A DNA stretch of 15,900 nt from Hyphomicrobiales bacterium (GCA_027082895.1 JALWTJ010000349.1:1-15900), one strand, 5' to 3'. Positions 1 through 7,497 are shown, counted from the first letter of the stretch. Notes: generated by a model from the sequence alone, not told the origin. Program-made: numbers and translations.

Positions 1-311
1 TGGACAATGCCCGGCTGAACGGTGTGGAAAAACAGATCACCTGCGTTCAGGCGGCCGGTCTGGATCATGAAACGATCCGCGCCAAAAGCCCCTTCGATCT
101 GATCGTGGCCAACATTCTGGCCGCCCCCCTTGCCCAGCTTGCCCCCGACATTTCCCGGGCCACCGCAAAGGGATCAACACTTGTCCTGTCCGGGCTGTTG
201 AACACCCAGGCGGCAGACATCCAGGAGACCTATGCCCGCCACGGCTTTGCACTGGAAAAGCGCCTGCCCATCAATGACTGGACGACGCTTGTCCTGTGCA
301 AGGCAGATTGA
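1..311 (+). CDS. prmA: Ribosomal protein L11 methyltransferase, C-terminal part (5' end outside window)
   Basis: The reading frame is open from base 3 and ends at the TGA at 309-311, so only about the last 100 residues are present. PrmA is a cytoplasmic S-adenosylmethionine-dependent enzyme that methylates amino groups of ribosomal protein L11. The stretch DLIVANILAAPLAQLAPDI is the typical PrmA version of the (D/N)-P-P-Y-like catalytic loop (D-x-x-x-A-N-I-L) followed by a conserved helix. It is followed by the usual LVLSGLL strand and the terminal W-x-x-L-V-L strand. An in-frame GTG at 24 is internal and not a start, because the frame continues upstream with DNARLNG, which fits the methyltransferase fold. 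The gene converges with a 40-codon minus-strand ORF whose stop lies 8 bp beyond. No terminator with a T-tract is visible after the stop, only a 5-bp-stem hairpin at 312-327. Confidence 0.9.
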   Translation, partial: DNARLNGVEKQITCVQAAGLDHETIRAKSPFDLIVANILAAPLAQLAPDISRATAKGSTLVLSGLLNTQAADIQETYARHGFALEKRLPINDWTTLVLCKAD

Positions 312-319
312 AGCACCGC

Positions 320-442
320 TCAGTGCTGGTCGTCCATGTGGTAACGACGCTGGTAAAAGGCGATATCCCGGGCCGCGCTGCGTTCACGTCCCGCAATGAT
401 GGCATTGATGGCCCGCGAAATGAAATTCCTGTTCCGTGTCAT
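320..442 (-). CDS. Small basic hypothetical protein, 40 aa
   Basis: An ATG at 440-442 opens a 40-codon frame ending in TGA at 320-322. A Shine-Dalgarno GGGAG (complement of 450-454) lies 7 nt upstream, which is ideal spacing. The product starts MTRNRNFISRAINAIIAGRE and continues with RSAARDIAFYQRRYH. It is strongly basic, has no membrane segment or cysteines, and looks like one or two amphipathic helices. Its size, charge and Arg-rich aromatic C-terminus recall the small DUF1127-like proteins common in Alphaproteobacteria, but the DUF1127 core is not clearly there, so I do not assign the family. It lies alone on the minus strand between prmA and pepP, 8 bp from the prmA stop. A 6-6-6 dyad at 471-488 lies upstream and could regulate it or pepP. 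Product function is unknown. Confidence 0.6.
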   Translation of the reverse strand: MTRNRNFISRAINAIIAGRERSAARDIAFYQRRYHMDDQH

Positions 443-470
443 GATCAAACTCCCGACATGTTGAGCACCA

Positions 471-488
471 TGCAACTTTGGCGTTGCA
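471..488. promoter_or_regulatory. Perfect 6-bp dyad, possible operator
   Basis: TGCAAC and GTTGCA form a perfect inverted repeat around a 6-nt spacer (TTTGGC). The dyad lies in the 143-bp gap between the divergent starts of the 40-aa ORF and pepP and overlaps the candidate pepP -35 element. Its geometry suits a dimeric repressor, but I recognise no specific regulator consensus. Confidence 0.3.
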
Positions 489-506
489 ACAGCCCCCATA
501 TAGGAT
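478..506 (+). promoter_or_regulatory. Candidate sigma70-type promoter for pepP
   Basis: TTGGCG at 478-483 and TAGGAT at 501-506 are separated by exactly 17 bp, and each matches the sigma70 consensus at 4 of 6 positions. It would give a leader of about 70 nt before the pepP ATG. The dyad at 471-488 covers the -35 element. Evidence is moderate only. Confidence 0.35.
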
Positions 507-585
507 CAAAACTCGAACGCGGTTAGCGTCTTCCGCGCAGCCCAGATATGCCATCGCCGCATGGCCGGTTAACAAGGATCAACAC

Positions 586-2415
586 ATGTCCGATACCTCC
601 CCAAGGACTCCCACTGCCATATACCAGTCATTCGAAACCATTTCGAACCCTGCCAATGTCGCCCCGCGCCTTGCGGCCCTGCGTCAGCGCATGGCGGACG
701 AAAGGCTCGATGCCTTCCTTGTTCCCCTGTCCGATACCCATCGCGGCGAGTCCCTGCCCAAAAGCGAACGCCGTCTGGCCCATGTCACCGGCTTTACCGG
801 TTCCGCGGGACTGGCGCTGATTGCCCGGGACAAGGCCGCCCTGCTCGTGGATGGCCGCTATACCATTCAGGCCCCCGCCCAGACCGATACGAACCTTGTG
901 GACGTGCTGCCCGTGCCCGCAACCCGTCCCGCCCAGTGGCTGAAGGACCATCTGCCCGTGCGCGCGCGCATCGGATACAACCCCTGGCTGCACACTATCG
1001 GCGAGATCAGCAAATGGCGTGATGAACTGGCAAGCCATGCCGAACTGGTGGCCACCGGTGATCTGGTTGCCGACATATGGGAAAACCGCCCCGCCCCGCC
1101 AATGGGCAGCGTGGAACTGCTGGGCCATAACCGCGCCGGGCGCACCGCCAGCGACAAGATCGCCGACATCCAGCAGCAATTGAAAAACGAAGGGGCCGAT
1201 ACGCTGGTGCTCAACGTCCCCGAATCCATCTGCTGGCTGTTCAACATGCGCGGCCGGGACGTGCCCAACACCCCGGTGGTCCTGTCCTTTGCCATCGTTC
1301 CGGCGACCGGCACCCCCACCCTGTTCGTCGCCCCGGAAAAACTGACCGATGAACAAAGGGAAGAACTATCCGCCATTGCTGCACTTGAACCCATGGAGGG
1401 TTTTGCTCCGGCGGTGGAAAAACTCAAGACGCCGGGCAGAAAGATATGGCTCGACCCGGCCACCTGCCCCGCCCTTGTCGGCGCCGATCCCGAGGGTACC
1501 GGCTTTGTCGCCATCGAAAAGGCCGATCCCATTTCCATGGCCAAGGCGTGCAAGAACGAGGCGGAACTGGCCGGCATGCGTGAAGCCCAGCGCCTGGACA
1601 GCATCGCCATGGCAAAATTCCTGCGCTGGTTCGACGAACACGCTCCAAAGGGCAACCTGACCGAAATCGACATTGCCTGCGCGCTGGAAACATTCCGGCG
1701 CGAGGAAGAAACCCTCTTCGACATTTCCTTTGACACCATTTCCGCCTCCGGTCCCCATGGGGCCATCTGCCATTACCGGGTAAACACACAATCCAACCGG
1801 CGGCTGCAGCCCGGCGAACTGATGCTGGTGGACAGCGGCGGTCAGTATCTTTCCGGCACCACCGACATCACGCGCACCATGTTCTGCGGCGCGGCCACCC
1901 CGGAACACAAGGACCGTTTCACCCGGGTGCTCAAGGGCATGATCGCCATTTCCACCCTTCAGTTTCCCGAGGGCACCAACGGCGCCCAGATCGACATTCT
2001 GGCCCGCCATCCCCTGTGGCAGGTGGGGCTGAACTACGACCATGGAACCGGCCACGGGGTGGGCGCCGGCCTGAGTGTCCACGAGGGGCCCGCCGGCATT
2101 GCCGCACGCTACCTGGTGCCCCTGAAGGCCGGCATGATTCTTTCCAACGAACCGGGCTATTACAAGGAAGGGGACTATGGCATTCGCATCGAAAACCTTG
2201 TCCACGTCATCCCCAGCCCCGACAGGCCCGGCTTCCTGGCCTTTGAAACCCTGACCCTGACCCCCATCGATACCCGACTGATCGATGCGTCCCTGCTGAA
2301 CCGGCAGGAAACCGACTGGCTGAACGCCTATCACGAACGGGTGCGCAACGAGGTCGGCCCCCTGCTGCACGGAGCGGACCGGGAATGGCTTATCCGGGCA
2401 ACCGCGCCCGTCTGA
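586..2415 (+). CDS. pepP: Xaa-Pro aminopeptidase (aminopeptidase P, peptidase family M24B)
   Basis: This cytoplasmic metallopeptidase removes an N-terminal residue that precedes proline. I chose the ATG at 586 (product MSDTSPRT..., 609 aa) because AAGGA at 574-578 sits 7 nt upstream and the frame before it reads as non-conserved sequence, although it stays open to a TTG at 478. The architecture is that of the long, three-domain aminopeptidase P: two creatinase-like N-terminal domains (about 25-150 and 165-320), the M24 pita-bread catalytic domain (about 330-545) and a C-terminal extension. All five metal ligands are present: D416 in MLVDSGG, D427 in GTTDITRT, H490 in HGTGHGVG, E522 in ILSNEPGYY and E536 in IRIENL. 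Their spacing (11, 63, 32, 14) agrees with the long-form eukaryotic/alphaproteobacterial type. The gene converges with ligA across a 38-bp gap that shows no clear terminator. Confidence 0.93.
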   Translation: MSDTSPRTPTAIYQSFETISNPANVAPRLAALRQRMADERLDAFLVPLSDTHRGESLPKSERRLAHVTGFTGSAGLALIARDKAALLVDGRYTIQAPAQTDTNLVDVLPVPATRPAQWLKDHLPVRARIGYNPWLHTIGEISKWRDELASHAELVATGDLVADIWENRPAPPMGSVELLGHNRAGRTASDKIADIQQQLKNEGADTLVLNVPESICWLFNMRGRDVPNTPVVLSFAIVPATGTPTLFVAPEKLTDEQREELSAIAALEPMEGFAPAVEKLKTPGRKIWLDPATCPALVGADPEGTGFVAIEKADPISMAKACKNEAELAGMREAQRLDSIAMAKFLRWFDEHAPKGNLTEIDIACALETFRREEETLFDISFDTISASGPHGAICHYRVNTQSNRRLQPGELMLVDSGGQYLSGTTDITRTMFCGAATPEHKDRFTRVLKGMIAISTLQFPEGTNGAQIDILARHPLWQVGLNYDHGTGHGVGAGLSVHEGPAGIAARYLVPLKAGMILSNEPGYYKEGDYGIRIENLVHVIPSPDRPGFLAFETLTLTPIDTRLIDASLLNRQETDWLNAYHERVRNEVGPLLHGADREWLIRATAPV

Positions 2416-2453
2416 CAAGAAGAATTGGCTGGAGCAGCGGCACCGGAAAGCAA

Positions 2454-4580
2454 TCAGGAAACCAGCGCCAGCCAGTCCGCCTCGCTCAGCACCTGAACAC
2501 CGAGCTGTTCCGCCTTCTTCAGCTTGGAGCCGGCCCCGGGGCCAGCCACCACCATGTCGGTTTTTCCCGAAACCGATCCGGACACCTTTGCCCCCAGCCT
2601 TTCGGCCATGGCCTTGGCCTCGGCGCGAGTCATCTTTTCGAGGGAACCGGTAAAAACCACGGTTTTCCCCGCCACCGGGCTGCCCGCAACCGCTTCCGGT
2701 TCGTGACGCCTGGGCGTTACCTGTTTCAGCAAGGCATCAACCACCTCCCGGTTGCGCTTGTTGGCAAAGAACGCCATCAACGATTGGGCCACGGTTTCCC
2801 CGATCCCGTCAATGCCGATCAACTGTTCCCGCGCCTCTGCATTTCCCTCGCCCGCCTCCCTCACTACCCTTTCGAACGTGGCAAAATCCCCAAAGGTACG
2901 CGCCAGCAGGGCTGCCGTGGTTTCCCCCACATGCCGAATCCCGAGGGCAAAGATGAACCGGTCCAGATCCGGATGTTTCCGGGCGTTGATTGCCCGAAAC
3001 AGGTTGGAAACGGATTTTTCCTTCCACCCCTTCTGCTGCGCCAGCTTTTCGGAGGCCTGTTCGTCCCGCTCCTCAAGGGTAAAGATGTCCGCTGGCTCCC
3101 GGATCAGACCCTGCGCATAAAAGGCCGCAATCTGCTTGTCCCCCAGCCCGTCAATATCCAGGGCCCGCCGTGACACGAAATGCTTGAGCTGTTCCACCGC
3201 CTGCGCCGGACATTTCAGCCCCCCCGTGCACCGGGTCACCGCATCCTTTTCCCCCGTGCTTTCGTTTATCTCCCGCACCGCATCGGAACCGCATGCCGGA
3301 CATTTTTTCGGGAATTCATAGGGGTGTGAATCTTCGGGACGCTTTTCCTTGACCACCCGGACAACCTGCGGAATGACATCCCCTGCCCGCTGCACCACCA
3401 CCGTGTCACCCACGCGAATATCCTTGCGGGCAATCTCGTCCGCATTATGCAGGGTGGCATTTGTCACAACGACCCCCCCCACCGTTACCGGCCGCAGTCG
3501 GGCCACCGGTGTCAGGGCGCCGGTCCGGCCCACCTGAATGTCGATCCGGTCCAGAATGGTGGTCGCCTGTTCGGGAGGAAACTTGTAGGCGATGGCCCAG
3601 CGTGGCGCCCGCGCCACCGCTCCCCAGCGTTCCTGCAAGGCAAGGGAATCCAGCTTGTAGACCACCCCGTCAATATCATAGCCAAGGGTCGCCCGCTGCG
3701 CCTCGATGTCCCGATAATGGGCAAGAAGCACATCCACGTCCCCGCTACGGATCATCAGCGGATTGATGATGAACCCCCATTCCCCCATCCTGTGCACCGC
3801 CTCATATTGGCTCGTCGCAAAGGGACGGGACGTGACCCCCCAGGCATAGGCAAAGAATTTCAGGTTGCGCTGCGCCGTGATCGAAGCATCCAGTTGCCGC
3901 AGAGAACCGGCCGCGGTGTTGCGCGGATTGACATAGGTCTGTTCCCCCTTTTCCGCCGCCTCCCGGTTGAGGGCGGCAAAATCCGCATGGGTCATATAGA
4001 CCTCGCCGCGAATTTCGATCTCCTCGGGCCACCCCCTGCCCGAAAGGTGATCCGGAATGTCGCCAATGGTGCGCAGGTTGGCCGTTATGTCCTCCCCTTC
4101 CGTTCCATTGCCCCGTGTCGCCCCCTGCACGAAACGGCCCTCCCGGTAGAACAGGGACGCTGACAGCCCGTCAATCTTGGGCTCGGCGGTGAATTCCAGT
4201 GTCAGATCCCGGTCATGGGCAAAGAACTTGCGCGCCCGCGCCACGAATTCCCGTATGTCATCATCAGAAAAAGCATTGGCCAGGGACAGCATCGGCACCC
4301 GGTGGATCACCTTGTCAAACCCGCTCGAAAGGGTGCCCCCCACCCTGTCGGATGGGCTGTCCGAACGTTTCAGATCGGGAAATCTTTTTTCGATGGCCGC
4401 GTTCCGCTGCCGCAGGGCATCATATTCCGCATCCGAAACCTCGGGGGCATCCGCGTTGTAGTAGGCCAGGTCCAGCGCGGCAATCTTTCGGGCCAGCCGC
4501 GCCAGTTCTCGTTCCGCCTGCTCCCGGTCCAGATCATCCACCGCCATTTTCGCCAGTTGGTCCCGCTCCGCCGCCATCAT
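2454..4580 (-). CDS. ligA: NAD+-dependent DNA ligase LigA
   Basis: LigA seals nicks in replication and repair using NAD+ as adenylate donor. The 708-aa product has the full domain series. These are domain Ia with YYNADAPEVSDAEYDAL at about 40-56, the nucleotidyltransferase domain with adenylation motif KIDG (K135), an OB fold (about 340-425), a four-cysteine zinc finger (C427, C430, C451, C457), helix-hairpin-helix repeats (about 475-605) and a BRCT domain (about 636-708). It is somewhat longer than the roughly 670 aa of the E. coli enzyme. The first ATG (4578-4580) overlaps the recN stop as ATGA, so translation is probably coupled. A GGAGGT (complement of 4584-4589) is 3 nt from this ATG but 6 nt from the next codon, also ATG (4575-4577), which may be the true start. 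No promoter of its own is apparent, so expression probably follows recN. Confidence 0.97.
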   Translation of the reverse strand: MMAAERDQLAKMAVDDLDREQAERELARLARKIAALDLAYYNADAPEVSDAEYDALRQRNAAIEKRFPDLKRSDSPSDRVGGTLSSGFDKVIHRVPMLSLANAFSDDDIREFVARARKFFAHDRDLTLEFTAEPKIDGLSASLFYREGRFVQGATRGNGTEGEDITANLRTIGDIPDHLSGRGWPEEIEIRGEVYMTHADFAALNREAAEKGEQTYVNPRNTAAGSLRQLDASITAQRNLKFFAYAWGVTSRPFATSQYEAVHRMGEWGFIINPLMIRSGDVDVLLAHYRDIEAQRATLGYDIDGVVYKLDSLALQERWGAVARAPRWAIAYKFPPEQATTILDRIDIQVGRTGALTPVARLRPVTVGGVVVTNATLHNADEIARKDIRVGDTVVVQRAGDVIPQVVRVVKEKRPEDSHPYEFPKKCPACGSDAVREINESTGEKDAVTRCTGGLKCPAQAVEQLKHFVSRRALDIDGLGDKQIAAFYAQGLIREPADIFTLEERDEQASEKLAQQKGWKEKSVSNLFRAINARKHPDLDRFIFALGIRHVGETTAALLARTFGDFATFERVVREAGEGNAEAREQLIGIDGIGETVAQSLMAFFANKRNREVVDALLKQVTPRRHEPEAVAGSPVAGKTVVFTGSLEKMTRAEAKAMAERLGAKVSGSVSGKTDMVVAGPGAGSKLKKAEQLGVQVLSEADWLALVS

Positions 4581-6247
4581 CCGACCTCCGAGAGCAGGCG
4601 CCGGGCAGCGGCCCGCGCCTCGTCCGAAACTTCTGCCCCGGCCAGCATGCGCGCGATTTCCTCACCCCGCTGCTCCCGGTTCAGTTCATGCACCCGGGTG
4701 CGCACCGTATCCGCATCCCCGGCGCGCTCCTTTTCAATCAGCAAATGATGACGCGCCCGCGCCGCGACCTGCGGAGCATGGGTAACGGTAAGCACCTGCA
4801 CCAGCCGGGCAAGACGGGCAAGACGGCGCCCCATGGCATCGGCCACCGCACCGCCGACCCCGGTGTCGATCTCGTCGAATATCAGCACCGGCGCCGATCC
4901 CTTTTCCGCCAGGACGACCTTCAGCGCCAGAAGGAAACGGGACAGCTCCCCCCCCGATGCCACCTTCAGAAGCGGACCGGCCCGCGTCCCCGGATTGGTC
5001 TGCACATGAAAGGCGACCTGGTCGAACCCGTGGACGGAAACCCGTTTTTCATCCACCTGCCGGTCCACCAGAAAGCGCGCAGATCCCAGTTTCAGGTCCG
5101 GCAATTCCCCGGCGATAGCCCTTTCCAGCCGGTCCGCACTTTCCTTGCGGGCCGCACTGAGGTCCGCTGCCAGTTTCCGATAGGCATCCAGCGCCCCTTC
5201 CCGCTGCCGGCGCAGATCGGCAAGCCGCGCATCGCCGCTTTCAAGAGCCGCCAGTTCACCCCTGTACCGTTCAAGTTCACCGGCCAGATCATCACAGGGC
5301 ACCTTGTATTTCCGCGAAGCCGCCCGCAGGGCAAACAGGCGTTCCTCCGTTATGTTCAGTTCCTCGGGGTCAAACCCCATCTCCCGCTGAATGTCCTGCA
5401 GCGCCTCCGCCGTTCCCTGCAACGCCACCAGCGCATGGTCGATTCCCTCCACCAGGGGATGGAACAGGTCACTTTCCCCCTCCATCTTTCGCTCCAGCCG
5501 CCGCAGCAGGCCGGACAGGACGGAAGAAGGCCCCTCCGGCCCGTTCAGGATTTCGTCGGCCTCCGCGATTTCGCCCGCTGCCTTTTCCAATGCCATCAGG
5601 TCCCGGCGCCGGTCGGAAAGAGCAATCTCCTCCCCTTCCTCCGGGGCAAGCCGCGACAGTTCCTCCACCGCAAACCGGGCGAAATCCTCCTCCGCCTGCG
5701 CCGCTGCCTGCCGTTGTACGGCGGCTTCCAGCTCCTCCTCCAGCGCTGCCAGTTGATCATGGGCCTGCGCCACTGCGCGCACCTTTTTCTCCAGTCCCCC
5801 ATAGGCATCCAGCAGCCGGCGATGGGTCTGCACATCCACCAGCGCCCGCTCATCATGCTGGCCATGGATTTCCACCAGACGGCGCCCGATCTCCCGCATC
5901 AGTTGCACCGAAACAGGCTGATCATTGATGAAAGCCCGGGTACGCCCGTCCCCGTGCTGTACGCGCCGCAGGATCACCTGGTCACCATCATCAACGCCAT
6001 TGTCCCGCAGCAGAGCGCGCACCCCGTGATCCGCGACAAGGTCGAATGCCGCCGTTACCTGACCTGACGCACATCCGGCACGAACAAGGCTCTGGTCCCC
6101 CCGGCCCCCAAGGCACAGGGTCAAGGCATCAAGAAGAATGGATTTGCCCGCCCCCGTTTCCCCGGTCAGAACGCTCAAACCGTCGGAAAAGGAAAGATCG
6201 AGCCTTTCGATCAGAACGATATTCCGGACCCACAAACCTGTCAGCAT
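4577..6247 (-). CDS. recN: DNA repair protein RecN (SMC-like ATPase)
   Basis: RecN is a cytoplasmic SMC-family ATPase that acts early in recombinational double-strand break repair. The 556-aa length is normal. The N-terminus WVRNIVLIERLDLSF is the family signature. Walker A is GETGAGKS (29-36). The middle region (about 155-380) is coiled-coil-like and rich in Glu, Ala, Leu and Arg. The C-terminal head carries the ABC signature SGGELSRF (431-438), Walker B VLIFDEIDTG (454-463) and the H-loop TVTHAPQVA (488-496). The ATG at 6245-6247 follows an AGGGAA-type SD and matches the family N-terminus. Its TGA overlaps the ligA start. A strong promoter lies about 160 bp upstream, with a LexA-box-like element in its spacer, consistent with RecN being a classic SOS protein. 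Confidence 0.97.
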   Translation of the reverse strand: MLTGLWVRNIVLIERLDLSFSDGLSVLTGETGAGKSILLDALTLCLGGRGDQSLVRAGCASGQVTAAFDLVADHGVRALLRDNGVDDGDQVILRRVQHGDGRTRAFINDQPVSVQLMREIGRRLVEIHGQHDERALVDVQTHRRLLDAYGGLEKKVRAVAQAHDQLAALEEELEAAVQRQAAAQAEEDFARFAVEELSRLAPEEGEEIALSDRRRDLMALEKAAGEIAEADEILNGPEGPSSVLSGLLRRLERKMEGESDLFHPLVEGIDHALVALQGTAEALQDIQREMGFDPEELNITEERLFALRAASRKYKVPCDDLAGELERYRGELAALESGDARLADLRRQREGALDAYRKLAADLSAARKESADRLERAIAGELPDLKLGSARFLVDRQVDEKRVSVHGFDQVAFHVQTNPGTRAGPLLKVASGGELSRFLLALKVVLAEKGSAPVLIFDEIDTGVGGAVADAMGRRLARLARLVQVLTVTHAPQVAARARHHLLIEKERAGDADTVRTRVHELNREQRGEEIARMLAGAEVSDEARAAARRLLSEVG

Positions 6248-6331
6248 GTTCCCGTTTCCCTGTCACCCGCCCCATCCGCAATGGCCCGGCCGGTCACCCC
6301 TTGCTCAAAACCCGATCCAAGTCCGTTCCCA

Positions 6332-6393
6332 CCGAATCCTTCCTGACAAAAAAAGCGGCGATACCAACCGGTTGCATGGAAAAATGGATTCGG
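6332..6393 (-). repeat. Perfect 8-bp inverted repeat in the recN leader
   Basis: On the transcribed strand CCGAATCC (complement of 6386-6393) and GGATTCGG (complement of 6332-6339) are perfect complements, 46 nt apart. Between them lie a 10-bp self-complementary palindrome CAACCGGTTG (6365-6374) and a run of seven T (complement of 6348-6354). They fall within the roughly 150-nt leader between the promoter and recN and could fold in the RNA. Function is not established. Confidence 0.4.
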
Positions 6394-6406
6394 ACGCACA
6401 AGGCTC

Positions 6407-6435
6407 ATTGTAGAACAAAATGAAAACAGAGCCAA
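6407..6435 (-). promoter_or_regulatory. Sigma70-type promoter for recN-ligA
   Basis: On the minus strand TTGGCT (complement of 6430-6435) and TACAAT (complement of 6407-6412) are separated by exactly 17 bp. They match the -35 and -10 consensus at 4 of 6 and 5 of 6 positions. The predicted start is near 6400, giving a leader of about 150 nt before recN. This is the best promoter match I found in the window. Confidence 0.6.
6413..6427 (-). promoter_or_regulatory. Near-match to the alphaproteobacterial LexA box in the recN promoter spacer
   Basis: The minus strand reads GTTT-TCATTTT-GTTC, one mismatch from GTTC-N7-GTTC, the direct-repeat LexA (SOS) box established for many Alphaproteobacteria. 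It lies wholly between the -35 and -10 of the recN promoter, where LexA binding would block RNA polymerase. The position and the target gene support it; the mismatch weakens it. Confidence 0.5.
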
Positions 6436-6526
6436 GAGATGCCCACATCGCGCGCCCTGTTCCCCTGCCGCAGCGACAAGGAGCAGATGAAGCGTCACCC
6501 GATGGGCACGGGCCGTTCAGCCCGGT

Positions 6527-7378
6527 TCAGTTCTTTTCCAGCTGCAAAGTGCCATCAAGGGAGGTGCCGGCCACGGCTTCCGGTACAACCCCCTGCTGCT
6601 GCAACAGGTTGTAGGCTCTTTCATACCAGGAACTTGACGGGTAGTTCAGCCCCAGTACCGCACCTGCCGACTGAGCTTCACTGACCAGACCCAGCTTCAG
6701 ATAGGCTTCCGTAAGCCGGTAGAGGGCTTCCTCGATATGGGTGGATGTCTGGTAATTGTCGACCACCGCCCGGAACCGGTTGATGGCGGCCGTATACTGG
6801 CCATTGCCCAGATAATAGCGGCCCACGGACATTTCCTTGCCCGCCAGCTGGTCGAAGGCCACCCGCATGTTGTCCCGGCTTTCCTGCACATATTCGGACT
6901 TGGGGTAATTCGAGATCAGCAACCGATAGGTGTCAATGGCATCCTGCGCCAGCTGCTGGTCGCGGGTGATATCCTTGATCTGGGCAAACAGGGAGGTTCC
7001 TTTGAGATAAAGGATATAGGCCACCTGCGGGGACGAGGGATACAGGGCAAGATACCGGTCCGCCGCCAATACTGCTTCCGGATAATCCGCGATCCGGAAA
7101 TTGGCGTAAACGGTCATCAGTTTGGCCTTTTCCGCATATTCGGAATAAGGATGCTGCCGCTCCAGCTTGGCAAGGGTGGCAAGAGCGCTCTTAAAGAACT
7201 GCCGATCCATGTCTGCCAGTGCCGAGGAATAAAGCTCGTCCGGCGGAATGATCTCCTCTTCCTCGATCTTTACCGGGCCAAACAGGTTGAAACCGCTGCA
7301 CCCGCTGACAAGAACCGACAACATCAGCACGGTCAGAAACCGCACCACCAGACCACTACCGCGTTTGGAAAAATTCAT
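6527..7378 (-). CDS. bamD: Outer membrane assembly lipoprotein BamD (ComL/YfiO family)
   Basis: BamD is an essential lipoprotein of the BAM complex. It faces the periplasm from the outer membrane and helps BamA insert beta-barrel proteins. From the ATG at 7376-7378 (283 aa) the product begins MNFSKRGSGLVVRF. A hydrophobic signal segment follows and ends in a lipobox, V24-S25-G26-C27, with C27 as the predicted lipidated residue. The mature part has TPR-like helical pairs: DELYSSALADMDRQFFKSAL, then a segment from HPYSEYAEKAK to YPEAVLAADRYLALYP, then SNYPKSEYVQESRDNM, and a final YLKLGLVSEAQ repeat. This is the five-repeat BamD pattern. An SD AGGTGG (complement of 7386-7391) is 7 nt upstream. 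The frame extends 33 codons further upstream, but the signal peptide fixes the start. A perfect GTTC-N7-GTTC motif lies in the gap before it. Confidence 0.95.
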   Translation of the reverse strand: MNFSKRGSGLVVRFLTVLMLSVLVSGCSGFNLFGPVKIEEEEIIPPDELYSSALADMDRQFFKSALATLAKLERQHPYSEYAEKAKLMTVYANFRIADYPEAVLAADRYLALYPSSPQVAYILYLKGTSLFAQIKDITRDQQLAQDAIDTYRLLISNYPKSEYVQESRDNMRVAFDQLAGKEMSVGRYYLGNGQYTAAINRFRAVVDNYQTSTHIEEALYRLTEAYLKLGLVSEAQSAGAVLGLNYPSSSWYERAYNLLQQQGVVPEAVAGTSLDGTLQLEKN

Positions 7379-7450
7379 GCCTTGCCCACCTGCGGGTCCA
7401 TGCGACCCTGAAAATGTTGCCGGACGCCCGGATATTGCCCGCGAATGCCT

Positions 7451-7465
7451 GTTCCAACTAGGTTC
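7451..7465. promoter_or_regulatory. Perfect LexA-box motif (GTTC-N7-GTTC) upstream of bamD
   Basis: The plus strand reads GTTC-CAACTAG-GTTC (GAAC-N7-GAAC on the transcribed strand), an exact match to the alphaproteobacterial SOS box. It lies in the 119-bp lpxC-bamD gap, 73-87 bp before the bamD ATG, next to a 10-bp palindrome TCCAATTGGA. I could not place a convincing -35/-10 pair around it, so the affected promoter is uncertain. The natural target is bamD, possibly reading on into recN-ligA. Confidence 0.5.
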
Positions 7466-7497
7466 CAATTGGATCAAAACTGTGGCGACGATACCGG

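Noticed and set aside
2426..2474. Inverted repeat TGGCTGG/CCAGCCA around the pepP-ligA junction as a bidirectional terminator
   Set aside because: The arms are only 7 bp, 35 nt apart, one arm lies in ligA coding sequence and neither side has a T-tract.
4199..6067. A 622-codon open frame on the plus strand, antisense to ligA and recN
   Set aside because: Its product is Pro/Arg/His-rich with no recognisable domain and lies wholly opposite two well-supported genes. It is a codon-bias shadow of GC-rich coding sequence.
6241..6498. An 85-codon minus-strand frame across the bamD-recN gap
   Set aside because: It runs through the predicted recN promoter and leader, overlaps the recN start, has no convincing SD and shows no family resemblance.
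6511..6526. GTTC-N6-GTTC at the end of bamD as another LexA box
   Set aside because: The spacing is 6 instead of 7 and it overlaps the bamD stop region, so it does not meet the motif.
6490..6529. Terminator just after the bamD stop
   Set aside because: Only a 5-bp CGGGC/GCCCG stem with no following T-run, so it is too weak to call.
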